Assembly (NCBI GenBank): GCA_034432375.1
Contig: DAOUCA010000027.1
Span: forward strand, 136,658 to 200,657
Reading direction: 5' to 3'
Length of the DNA stretch: 64,000 bases
From: JAHBVH01 sp034432375
GTDB taxonomy: Bacteria > Chloroflexota > Anaerolineae > Caldilineales > Caldilineaceae
Every line of letters begins with the position of its first letter. Within the stretch, counting starts at the first letter, position 1. The notes below the pieces were generated by a model. That model searched no databases. It was not told the DNA's origin and saw only the letters and a program-made list of their open reading frames with translations. Shown piece after piece: positions 53,036-61,164 of this stretch. The position numbers and the translations under genes were made by a program.

Positions 53036-53090
53036 ATAAAAGTCGCACAAATAGCCGTTGTTTCTCTGTGTACGAATGGGCGACTTTTAT
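53036..53090 (+). terminator. AT-rich hairpin after CPBP gene
   Basis: Arms ATAAAAGTCGC (53036-53046) and GCGACTTTTAT (53080-53090), perfect 11 bases, 33-base loop, beginning eight bases past the stop. It may close the operon transcript, though the stem is weak. Confidence 0.45.
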
Positions 53091-53236
53091 AGGGTTTGTC
53101 TTTAGGGTCTGGAATGGCGTAACGCCTAACGCGAACAATTTCTCCTCGCTTGCGCTCCTGCCGGTTGCGGTTATAATCAAGCATGATCGATTCGTCTCCC
53201 CAAAATCAACCTATTATCTAGCAAAGAGAGTCAACC

Positions 53237-54058
53237 ATGAACGGAGCAGAAATGCGCGCCAAGCTGCACAGCGGCGAGCGCGTCTATGGCACCATGATCG
53301 CAGCGATTTCGCCTTGGTGGCCTTCAGCCGCCAAAGGGGCCGGCCTCGACTTCGCTTTTCTCGACACCGAGCATACGCCGCAGGATCGGGCGCAGCTGGC
53401 GTGGATGTGTCAGCTCTATGCGCAACATGGCGTCGTGCCGATTGTACGCATCCCCAGCCCGGATCCCTATCTGGCAGCGATGGCACTTGATGGTGGCGCG
53501 CAAGGAATTATCGCTCCCTATATTGAAAGCCCAGACCAGGTACGCGAGATCGTCGGGGCCGTTAAGTATCGTCCGCTAAAAGGAGCCAAACTCCAGGCTG
53601 CGCTCAGCGGCAAAACCCCTTTGGAGCCAGAGTTAGCTTCGTATCTGGCCGAACGCGGCAACAACAATGTCGCCATCGTCAATATTGAGAGCATCCCCGC
53701 CATGGAAGCGCTCGATGAGATCCTGGCCATTGAGGGGCTGGATGCCGTGCTGATTGGCCCCCATGATCTAAGTTGCAGCCTGGGCATTCCAGAACAATAT
53801 ACTCATCCGCGCTATATCGCCGCGGTCGAGACGATTATCACCAAAGCACGTGCGGCGGGTCTGGGAGCCGGTAACCACGTTGCCTATGCCAATGGCATCG
53901 AACAGGAGATCACCTGGGCCAAGTTAGGGGCGAATCTGATTGTTCATGGCATGGATATCAGCGCCTTCCGCAATGGGATGCGCCAGGATCTCGACATGAT
54001 CAAGGGGGCGTTGCAGGAGAGCACAGCAGGCAAACGCCTGGAAAACATCAATATTTAA
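53237..54058 (+). CDS. HpcH/HpaI-family aldolase
   Basis: 273 residues. A class II pyruvate aldolase: FAFLDTEHTPQD, GAQGIIAPYIESPDQVREIV, VNIESIPAMEAL and VLIGPHDLSCSLG carry the acid Glu/Asp metal ligands and the Arg/phosphate loop. Substrates are 4-hydroxy-2-oxo acids such as keto-deoxy sugar acids. Not adjacent to the other sugar-acid genes but fits a similar use. A strong terminator follows. Confidence 0.9.
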   Translation: MNGAEMRAKLHSGERVYGTMIAAISPWWPSAAKGAGLDFAFLDTEHTPQDRAQLAWMCQLYAQHGVVPIVRIPSPDPYLAAMALDGGAQGIIAPYIESPDQVREIVGAVKYRPLKGAKLQAALSGKTPLEPELASYLAERGNNNVAIVNIESIPAMEALDEILAIEGLDAVLIGPHDLSCSLGIPEQYTHPRYIAAVETIITKARAAGLGAGNHVAYANGIEQEITWAKLGANLIVHGMDISAFRNGMRQDLDMIKGALQESTAGKRLENINI

Positions 54059-54092
54059 TGCGATATAATTCCAAATTGATGTGCGCTTAGTC

Positions 54093-54131
54093 AACTCGCA
54101 GCCGGCCAAATTTAGTGGCCGGCTGCGAGTT
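54093..54131 (+). terminator. Terminator of the aldolase gene
   Basis: Perfect 15-base arms AACTCGCAGCCGGCC / GGCCGGCTGCGAGTT around a nine-base loop, followed by a T-rich tract. Confidence 0.85.
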
Positions 54132-54212
54132 GTTACTTTTATATTTTGAGGAATTACATAGTCCTCTGGTCTCCCATCTTGGGCTGCTGATAAAATGCAG
54201 CGACTCAACCGG

Positions 54213-54229
54213 CACCTGCGTAACTCCTA
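54213..54229. repeat. Partial TIR element end
   Basis: TGCGTAACTCCTA, the right terminus of the repeat family, lies three bases before the stop codon of the minus-strand metallopeptidase gene. A matching left end is not clear. Confidence 0.45.
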
Positions 54230-54231
54230 CT

Positions 54232-55320
54232 TTATAGACCCTTGTGGATCGTCTGGTGAATAAACTTCATCTTTTCTTGCGCCGGTGTCGAATTGACGAA
54301 GGGATAGAGATCCGACACACCCATGCTCCGGTTCAGACCATTTATGGCAAAGGTAAGCGGTAGCCACATGTCAAAGAGCGTATCAAAATTTACGGCTCGG
54401 TATGGATCAACATCAACTTCGGCGGCTAAAGTTTCATCATGTGTAACCCGTGGCTGTAGCGCAATGCCAAAGGCGAAAGCTGTCTCCAATGTGTCGACAA
54501 TGTGGCAATAGTGTGCCCAACTCTCGGCCCAATCTTCCCAGGGGTGAGAGGAGGCATAGGTACTGACAAAATGCTCCTGCCAATCGCCCGGCGCACCGTT
54601 GGCATAGTGACGTTCTAGCGCCTGGCCATAATCCTCGCGTTCATCCCCAAAAAGCTGACGAAATCCAGTGAGCCACTCTTCATCTTTGGCAAAGAGCATC
54701 CAATAGTAGTGACCGATCTCGTGGCGGAAATGACCAACCAGCGTACGATACGCTTCACCCATCTCATGGCGCATCCGTTCGCGCTCAGCATCGTCGGCTT
54801 CGTTAATATTGAGGGTAACGATGCCGTCATCATGCCCTGTCGTCACTTTGACAAAGTTACCATTTTCATCTTGATGATCGGCAAGAAAGTCGAAGGTAAG
54901 CCCATTCTGTGGATCGCGCTCTTTGCTAACGACGGGGAGACCAAAGCGTAGCAAGGTATAGATGAGCCGACGCTTGGCTGCTTCGATGTTGCGCCATTCT
55001 TCTACATGAGTGGGATCCGTCAGATCAGGAATTGTTCGATTCAACCCACAAGATAGGCAAAATTTTTCGCCACTTGTGGCAAGCACTAACCAATTGCAAG
55101 CGTTATACGCGGCATTGGCACAATACGTATATTGATTTGCTGGAACACTGACCGAATGCCAACGCTTGTCCGGGCCCTCCGGGCTTTGCGCATCTACAGG
55201 CTCCAATGTCAGAAGATCGTTGCTTTGCCACTCAAATCCCAAAGCATGGCCACACCGTTCACAGCGCGTATTTTCAAAAAATAACATTTGACCACATTGC
55301 TGACAACGAAATAGTTTCAT
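54232..55320 (-). CDS. Zinc-ribbon-containing putative metallopeptidase (Peptidase_Mx-like)
   Basis: 362 residues. The N-terminal zinc ribbon (FRCQQCGQML, CERCGHAL) is followed by a second Cys pair (KFCLSCGLN) and the protease motif HEIGHYYW; the third ligand is probably in the following acidic section (the ...HCHIVDTLETAF stretch). Such proteins are annotated as putative zinc-binding metallopeptidases; the substrate is unknown. The gene ends three bases from a repeat end and the start is preceded by a weak ribosome site. Confidence 0.87.
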   Translation of the reverse strand: MKLFRCQQCGQMLFFENTRCERCGHALGFEWQSNDLLTLEPVDAQSPEGPDKRWHSVSVPANQYTYCANAAYNACNWLVLATSGEKFCLSCGLNRTIPDLTDPTHVEEWRNIEAAKRRLIYTLLRFGLPVVSKERDPQNGLTFDFLADHQDENGNFVKVTTGHDDGIVTLNINEADDAERERMRHEMGEAYRTLVGHFRHEIGHYYWMLFAKDEEWLTGFRQLFGDEREDYGQALERHYANGAPGDWQEHFVSTYASSHPWEDWAESWAHYCHIVDTLETAFAFGIALQPRVTHDETLAAEVDVDPYRAVNFDTLFDMWLPLTFAINGLNRSMGVSDLYPFVNSTPAQEKMKFIHQTIHKGL

Positions 55321-55344
55321 ATAGTTTTCCTATTTTTGATGATT

Positions 55345-55417
55345 TAGGACTTATGCAGGTCGCTGACTGAGTAGGCAGTTTTACCGCCGTATTAAAGTCA
55401 AGAGTGCGTAACTCCTA
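55345..55417. repeat. TIR element, copy C
   Basis: Ends TAGGACTTATGCA / TGCGTAACTCCTA, interior GAGTAGGCAGTTTTACCGCCGT. The last three bases form the TAG stop of the mechanosensitive channel gene (minus strand). Same family as copies at 34511 and 57208. Confidence 0.75.
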
Positions 55418-57055
55418 TTTTTCTTGTAAAAGATTTGTATTCTCTTCCGGAATCCGCGAAGTACGGGCTTGCTCTTTAATCTCTTCGTCCTCGCTGGTCA
55501 GACCGCCTTCTGCATCTGTTGTCAAGGGTAAAGGTTTGTTGGCCGAGGCCGATCGGCTTTGCGAACAAGAAGTAGGGACAGAACCATCTTGTACACTCTG
55601 GCGACCATTTTTGCGAGATCTGCCATCGTGCTCAACTGCCGGCTGATCCTGTTTCTGCTGCTCCACCGTTTGTATCGGTACCCCACGCGGAAAGATGACC
55701 TCGCGTGCTTCATCCGGCATAGAGAAGCCGCCCTCTTCTAATGCACTCTTGACCAAGCGAATAACCGAAGATTTGACCTTTATATCAGCGTGCCGATTGG
55801 TATCGACCCAAAAGAGTATCCGCAGATTGACCGTGGCAGACCCCAATGCATCAACAAGCGCCAATGGTTCCGGTTGGGCTAACACCGCAGGATGTTCAAC
55901 CAACACGCGAATAATCGTCTGTTGCACGTCAATGAGATCATCATCATAGCCAACACCGATCGCAAACTCCAAGCGCTGTTTTGGGTTCGCCGTAAAATTG
56001 CGGATCGTGCTCTTGTAAATGATCGCATTGGGAATTTGGATGTGATTGCCATCAAGTGACATCATCACCGTCGTGCGTGAGTTAACCTGCTGTACAATTC
56101 CCAAATGGCCTGCAACCTCAATGCGGTCCCCTGCATCAAAGGGATTACGCGTGCTAATCAGTATAGTCGCTAAAAAGTTTTCCATAATGTCTCGGAAACC
56201 GATACCGACGATAAGGCCAGCAATGCCTGTACCACCCAATACAGTAATGGCCAACCGTGTGAGACCAGAGACTTGTAAGACCAGGTAAAGTCCCAACAGA
56301 AAGACCGGAATGCTGAGTCCGGTGGTCGCTAGATTGCGCAAGAACGAATTGCGGATCTGATGTTGTAAGAGTTGATCCGCTGCCTGGGCAGTATAGCGCA
56401 TGGCCATCCAAGCCAACACAAGGATCAAGATCCCAAAGAGAATGAGCGGTAATACCTGTAATGTGCTGCGCGCAATTCCATTCAGCTCAGCCAATGCAGG
56501 AGTAAAATCCCAAGGTGACCGCGCAGTCACACTAATCCGATTGACAACCGCGACGACATCCTGGGTGTTGCGTGCGAGATCCCCGGCCCAAGTCCGATGT
56601 TCCCCACTGGCAGTCTCACCATCTAAGAAGACAATGCCATCACGCACAGTCACCTGGGGCGTGGTAAACCACTCGGTCGATTGCAAAATCGTCAGCAGCC
56701 GCTGGGCAATTTCTTCGTCGCGTGCCACTGGCTGTACATCAACTTGCTGCGGGGCGCTAATCTCCTCTTGTGGGGCAGCCGTTGTGGTGGGTATACCATC
56801 TGCCCCACTCTCTTGCGCCCGTACAACCGTTGGTTGTTGGCTCAGAAAAGCAAAAAGAACGAGCAAAAATAGAAGACCAAAAAGCGCAATCGCCAATCGG
56901 TCTTTGCCAATGTACGTTTTGTGCTGATTCCCTTTCATCGTCAGTTTGCAGGTACCCAAAGTACCTTGTACTCTTTTCCGCGCGCCATCTTCCGCGCTCT
57001 CTTCCACACTCTCTTCCACACTCTCTTCCAGAACGTTCATTTCAAAATGCACCAT
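55415..57055 (-). CDS. MscS-family mechanosensitive channel with BON-like N-terminus
   Basis: 546 residues. A repetitive acidic N-terminus (EESVEESVEESAEDG), one TM helix, a BON-like domain (IAQRLLTILQSTEWF; VTVRDGIVFLDGETASGEHR), then TM helices and the MscS core: GGTGIAGLIVGIGFRDIMENFLATILI, FDAGDRIEV, TTVMMSLDGNHIQIPNAIIY. It opens under membrane stretch to release solutes. The C-terminal 100 residues are charged and low-complexity. Start at 57055 (GAGGAT upstream) or 57040; 56938 would be a third choice. Confidence 0.9.
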   Translation of the reverse strand: MVHFEMNVLEESVEESVEESAEDGARKRVQGTLGTCKLTMKGNQHKTYIGKDRLAIALFGLLFLLVLFAFLSQQPTVVRAQESGADGIPTTTAAPQEEISAPQQVDVQPVARDEEIAQRLLTILQSTEWFTTPQVTVRDGIVFLDGETASGEHRTWAGDLARNTQDVVAVVNRISVTARSPWDFTPALAELNGIARSTLQVLPLILFGILILVLAWMAMRYTAQAADQLLQHQIRNSFLRNLATTGLSIPVFLLGLYLVLQVSGLTRLAITVLGGTGIAGLIVGIGFRDIMENFLATILISTRNPFDAGDRIEVAGHLGIVQQVNSRTTVMMSLDGNHIQIPNAIIYKSTIRNFTANPKQRLEFAIGVGYDDDLIDVQQTIIRVLVEHPAVLAQPEPLALVDALGSATVNLRILFWVDTNRHADIKVKSSVIRLVKSALEEGGFSMPDEAREVIFPRGVPIQTVEQQKQDQPAVEHDGRSRKNGRQSVQDGSVPTSCSQSRSASANKPLPLTTDAEGGLTSEDEEIKEQARTSRIPEENTNLLQEK

Positions 57056-57207
57056 CGGTTACTTGCTATCCTCACCTCTATAGAACCCACGCGTGCATTG
57101 GGCGTTGGCAGCGAACATAGTTACTTATAGACTAATCATTTAAAAGTCATACATAACCGCGTACTTTTACACGAGAGAAGCTGTATGACTTTTAAGGATT
57201 TTATCTA

Positions 57208-57307
57208 TTAGGCGTTACGCAGGACGCTGGTTGAATAGGCAGCTTTTTGCCATATCGAAACCAGAGGGCTGCGTAGCTCCTGCTACTGTTGGGCTGCGTA
57301 AGTCCTG
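57208..57307. repeat. TIR element, copy D, with doubled right end
   Basis: Left end TTAGGCGTTACGCA, interior GAATAGGCAGCTTTTTGCCATATC, then two right ends, TGCGTAGCTCCTG (57280-57292) and TGCGTAAGTCCTG (57295-57307). Same family as copies at 34511 and 55345. Confidence 0.7.
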
Positions 57308-57508
57308 TTTCTAATCTCATTATCACTTCTCTGATTTTGCTCAATACAGCGCGAAACAAGTCGGCCGCTTATTTACTGGTGTACTTAACGCAATCAGTCA
57401 ATCAGTAAGGGTACTCTGTTCCTCAGTGTACATCAATAGATGGCGATACAAAGCCAGGATATACTCACTGCTACACCATTGCTGCACCCAATCCCATTGC
57501 CACTTTCA

Positions 57509-57541
57509 CTGGCGTACAACTGGCGTACAACTGGCGTACAA
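57509..57541 (+). repeat. 11-bp tandem repeat CTGGCGTACAA x3
   Basis: Three perfect copies upstream of cysS, about 210 bases before its start. Noncoding. Confidence 0.85.
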
Positions 57542-57751
57542 GTAGACCGTGCGACGACCACGGGCGAACAAGCAATGTGGTGAGAAGCACAGGCTTGCCA
57601 CCCACATTTGATCAAGTTGTATCGAACGTTGTAACTTACTTCTGTACCACTTGCTATCATCTAACGATTGTTGATCATCTATGCTGATTACAAACTTGCA
57701 ACAGTCCACCGACTCGCAAGTACATAGGCAGAAACGATAAGGAGTACCTCT

Positions 57752-59017
57752 TTGAAACTCTATAATACCCGTACTGACCAAATCGAACCGTTTGAAGTCT
57801 CTGGACGCCCGGTGACCCTCTATGTCTGTGGTATTACGCCCTATGATACCACCCACTTGGGGCACGCCTTTACCTATGTGGTGAATGATTTGTTGGTTCG
57901 CTATCTAGAGTATCGGGGCCACAACGTCAATTATGTCCAAAATGTCACGGATATTGACGATGATATTTTACGCAAGGCCGCTGAAGTTGGAGAACCCTGG
58001 CAAGCGATCGTCAATCAGTGGACGACGCACTTTATTGAGGATTTACAGACGCTCAATGTGCGTGCACCAGACCATTTCCCCCGTGCGACTTCGCTTATCC
58101 CCCAGATTATTGAGCAAGTACAGGCGTTACTGGCTGCCGAGGTAGCTTATGAAGCTGGTGGCAATGTCTATTTTGCCGTCAAGGAGTGGCCAGACTTTGG
58201 CAAGCTCAGTCGCATCCCCAGCAAAGAGATGTTGCCGGTCGCCAATGAGCGCGGAAATCATCCCGATGATCCCCACAAACGCGATCCGCTAGATTTTGTG
58301 CTTTGGCAAACACAAGCCCCCGGTGAACCAGCCTGGCCAACTCCTTGGGGAGCAGGGCGCCCCGGTTGGCATATTGAATGTTCTACCATGGCCACGCTTC
58401 TTTTGGGCGACACGATCGATATCCACAGCGGTGGCAGCGATCTGCTCTTTCCGCACCACGAATGCGAAATTGCCCAGGTGGAACCGGTTACCGGCAAGAA
58501 ACCATTTGTCCGCTTTTGGTTGCATGTGGCTATGGTCCGCTACGAAGGCGAAAAGATGAGTAAGTCTCTGGGCAATCTCGTTATGGTGCGTGATCTGCTG
58601 CAAGAATTCTCGCCGGATGCGTTACGGGTTTATCTCGCTCAGCATCACTATCGGCAACCGTGGAGCTTTGATCGGGCTGCGCTACAAGCCGCGGCGACGA
58701 TTGCCGAAGAGCTTGGGCGTGCCGCGGCAATTGTGCTGCCAAGTGCGCCAACTGGCGCACGGACATTGGCCACAGAAAGCTTGCTTTATGAATTCGCCGA
58801 AGCGATGGATGATGATCTCAATACACCGTTGGCCTTAAAAACGCTTGATACGCTCGCGACACAGATTAACAGTGCCGCGGCCGATGGGTGGTCAGTTACT
58901 GAGGCGCAACAGCAGCTACAGAAGATGGGACAGGTTTTTGGTCTACGGCTCAGCGCCAACGCGCCGGAGCAGCGCGTCTCTGAAGGCTGGCAACGGCACC
59001 AAGCCAATTTTCAATAA
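57752..59017 (+). CDS. cysS: Cysteinyl-tRNA synthetase
   Basis: 421 residues, class I tRNA synthetase charging tRNA-Cys. HLGH (HIGH box) in TPYDTTHLGHAFTYV, KMSKS in GEKMSKSLGN; zinc ligands at YVCG, GWHIECS and HHECEIA. It is about 40 residues shorter than the usual 460, lacking the distal C-terminal part but with a normal catalytic core. Starts at TTG 57752 with AAGGAG seven bases before. Seventeen bases separate it from the BON gene, so they probably share a transcript. Confidence 0.95.
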   Translation: MKLYNTRTDQIEPFEVSGRPVTLYVCGITPYDTTHLGHAFTYVVNDLLVRYLEYRGHNVNYVQNVTDIDDDILRKAAEVGEPWQAIVNQWTTHFIEDLQTLNVRAPDHFPRATSLIPQIIEQVQALLAAEVAYEAGGNVYFAVKEWPDFGKLSRIPSKEMLPVANERGNHPDDPHKRDPLDFVLWQTQAPGEPAWPTPWGAGRPGWHIECSTMATLLLGDTIDIHSGGSDLLFPHHECEIAQVEPVTGKKPFVRFWLHVAMVRYEGEKMSKSLGNLVMVRDLLQEFSPDALRVYLAQHHYRQPWSFDRAALQAAATIAEELGRAAAIVLPSAPTGARTLATESLLYEFAEAMDDDLNTPLALKTLDTLATQINSAAADGWSVTEAQQQLQKMGQVFGLRLSANAPEQRVSEGWQRHQANFQ

Positions 59018-59033
59018 ACATAAGGATTAGAGA

Positions 59034-59594
59034 GTGAATATCATGCGAAAAAAACAACCTGATAGCGCTGGTGTCGAAGTGGAGGCAGTCTACAGTGACA
59101 CACCAGATGTGGAAGTCAGCTATGAAGAGCTAGAAGAGCTGTTGGAAGAGTTGGCTGATGAGGACGTGATCGAAAATCCCATCGATACGCAACATACCGA
59201 TGGCAGTACAGACGACCCATTTGTCGCGCAAGATCAAGGGTTGGTCTATACGCCACCCTCGGATCCGCCGGTATTGCCAAGCGACGATCTGCAAGGAGCC
59301 AGGGTTGCAACGGGCTTTGCCTCGAGTATGGAAGAGAGTAACCCGGATGTGGAAGAGTTGCCGGACGAGGTAGATAATCAAGATTCTGACCTTGCCGAAG
59401 ACATTGCCATCTCTCTGCGCAATAATAGCGAGACGAGCCATCTGCATCATATCCGCATTCTTGTCCGCAATGGCATTGTCCGGTTGCGTGGTACGGTCTT
59501 TAGCGATGACGATCTGGCCATTGTCGATGAACAGGTGCGCGATCTGGAAGGCGTGGTCGATGTCCGCAATGAATTAGAGGTTGCTGACCTGTAA
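59034..59594 (+). CDS. BON-domain protein
   Basis: 186 residues. A long acidic, disordered N-terminal part (YEELEELLEELADEDVIENP) and a C-terminal BON domain (IAISLRNNSETSHLHHIRI; VRNGIVRLRGTVFSDDD; VRDLEGVVDVRNELEV). BON domains bind phospholipid or associate with channels and secretins. GTG 59034 has AAGGA seven bases upstream; ATG 59043 is an alternative. No signal peptide seen, so probably cytoplasmic. Confidence 0.85.
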   Translation: MNIMRKKQPDSAGVEVEAVYSDTPDVEVSYEELEELLEELADEDVIENPIDTQHTDGSTDDPFVAQDQGLVYTPPSDPPVLPSDDLQGARVATGFASSMEESNPDVEELPDEVDNQDSDLAEDIAISLRNNSETSHLHHIRILVRNGIVRLRGTVFSDDDLAIVDEQVRDLEGVVDVRNELEVADL

Positions 59595-59641
59595 AGCTAC
59601 TGAATGTATAATTGGGTTTTACATCAGCAGAAGGAAGCACC

Positions 59642-61024
59642 ATGGCCACGACCGTAATCGCAGACGAACGGATTCAGATTCTCAAGGAAGGCGCGGCCGC
59701 CGATGGCGACTATGTGCTCTACTGGATGCAGGAGAGTCAGCGTGCTGAGCATAACGAAGCATTGGAATTTGCCATACAACAGGCAAATACGCAAGGGCTA
59801 CCGCTCGTGGTCGGTTTTGGCTTAATGGATGATTATCCCGATGCAAACCTGCGCCATTATACCTTTATGCTGGAAGGATTACAGGAGACCGCTGCCGCGT
59901 TGGCAAACCGTGGTATCAAATTTGTGCTGCGGCGTGGCGCGCCGGCAGCGGTTGCACTGGCCTTGGGCAAGCGGGCTACTACCATCGTCTGTGACCGTAG
60001 CTACTTGCGTAACCAGCGGGCATGGCGCACCCAAGTGGCCACTGCGGCCACCTGTCCAGTCTTTCAAGTTGAATGTAATGCAATTGTTCCAGTAGAAGTT
60101 GCTTCAAATAAACGTGAGTACGCCGCCCGTACTATTCGTCCCAAGCTCCATAAACAACTCGACCGTTTTCTGGTTGAACTACGCACGACGGCACTCGAGC
60201 ACCGGTCGCTTGACTTGGCAATAGAAGGCGAAGATGTAACAAATCTTGCTCGTTTGCTGAAGGGGTTAAAGCTCGACCGCACTGTCGGCGCGGTGAGCCA
60301 TCTCTTTCGTGGGGGCCTGAATAGTGCCAAACGCATCCTCGACCAATTTCTAGAAGAAAAATTTGATCACTACCAAGAGGATCGCAACCAGCCGCAGACC
60401 AATACAGTCTCCCACATGAGTAAGTATCTGCACTTCGGCCAGATCTCGCCCGTCTATCTAGCAGAGCGTATCCGCAACGCGGTGGGTGTCAGCGATGCCC
60501 AAAAGGATGCCTATATCGAAGAATTGGCGATTCGGCGCGAACTGGCGATTAACTTCGTCCAGTACACGCCTGATTATGACCAATATAGCGCTCTGCCGGA
60601 TTGGGCGCAGAAGACATTGGCTGAGCATCGCGATGACCAGCGCGACCACCGCTACACACGGCAGCAGATGGCCGACAGCGAAACCCATGACCGCTATTGG
60701 AATGCCGCCATGCAAGAGATGCGGGTCAGTGGCTACATGCATAATTACATGCGGATGTATTGGGGCAAGAAGATTTTAGAGTGGTGTAACACCCCGGAAT
60801 ATGCCTACGAAACGACCTTGGCACTCAATAATAAATATTTCCTCGATGGGCGCGATGCGAATTCCTTTGCCAACGTTGGCTGGATCTTTGGCTTGCATGA
60901 TCGCCCCTGGGGGGAACGTTCCATCTTTGGCAAAACCCGTTATATGGCTGCCAGCGGGCTTGAACGCAAAGCCGATATGGATGGCTATATCGCCAAGGTA
61001 CAAGCGATACCGACCCAGGGGTAG
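59642..61024 (+). CDS. Class II CPD photolyase
   Basis: 460 residues. Blue-light-dependent repair of cyclobutane pyrimidine dimers with FAD. The N-terminal alpha/beta domain (DYVLYWMQESQRAEHNEAL) and helical FAD domain: SHMSKYLHFGQISP, FVQYTPDYDQYSALPDWA, MRVSGYMHNYMRMYWGKKILEW and DGRDANSFANVGWIFGLHDRPWGER are class II features. ATG 59642 has AAGGAAG eight bases upstream; the frame to 59612 is not needed. A strong hairpin terminator follows. Confidence 0.94.
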   Translation: MATTVIADERIQILKEGAAADGDYVLYWMQESQRAEHNEALEFAIQQANTQGLPLVVGFGLMDDYPDANLRHYTFMLEGLQETAAALANRGIKFVLRRGAPAAVALALGKRATTIVCDRSYLRNQRAWRTQVATAATCPVFQVECNAIVPVEVASNKREYAARTIRPKLHKQLDRFLVELRTTALEHRSLDLAIEGEDVTNLARLLKGLKLDRTVGAVSHLFRGGLNSAKRILDQFLEEKFDHYQEDRNQPQTNTVSHMSKYLHFGQISPVYLAERIRNAVGVSDAQKDAYIEELAIRRELAINFVQYTPDYDQYSALPDWAQKTLAEHRDDQRDHRYTRQQMADSETHDRYWNAAMQEMRVSGYMHNYMRMYWGKKILEWCNTPEYAYETTLALNNKYFLDGRDANSFANVGWIFGLHDRPWGERSIFGKTRYMAASGLERKADMDGYIAKVQAIPTQG

Positions 61025-61040
61025 AAAAAGCAAAGGGCAA

Positions 61041-61080
61041 TAGAAGAGGGGCACGATTGATGCATCGTGCCCCTCTTCTA
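61041..61080. terminator. Bidirectional-looking terminator
   Basis: Perfect 17-base arms TAGAAGAGGGGCACGAT / ATCGTGCCCCTCTTCTA with a six-base loop. It ends the photolyase transcript. Confidence 0.8.
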
Positions 61081-61083
61081 TTA

Positions 61084-61146
61084 TCAGTAGAGCGCAACGG
61101 TCTCTGGCTTCGACAGGCTCAGCCGCCGACCGTTGCGCTCTACTGA
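61084..61146. repeat. Inverted-repeat element with GGCTTCGACAGGCTCAGCC core
   Basis: 19-base perfect arms (61084-61102 and 61128-61146) flank GGCTTCGACAGGCTCAGCC. The core matches those at 5111-5125 and 35460-35495. Confidence 0.75.
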
Positions 61147-61164
61147 TTATGTTATCATGCTGGG

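Larger units (their letters stand above)
57056..57751. other. Intergenic region upstream of cysS
   Basis: No gene. It contains the TIR element copy D and an 11-base tandem repeat at 57509-57541. No T-box specifier hairpin or antiterminator is recognised, so cysS does not look T-box-regulated. Confidence 0.55.

Noticed and set aside
57056..57751. T-box riboswitch ahead of cysS
   Set aside because: No TGGNACCGCG-type box or specifier hairpin found.
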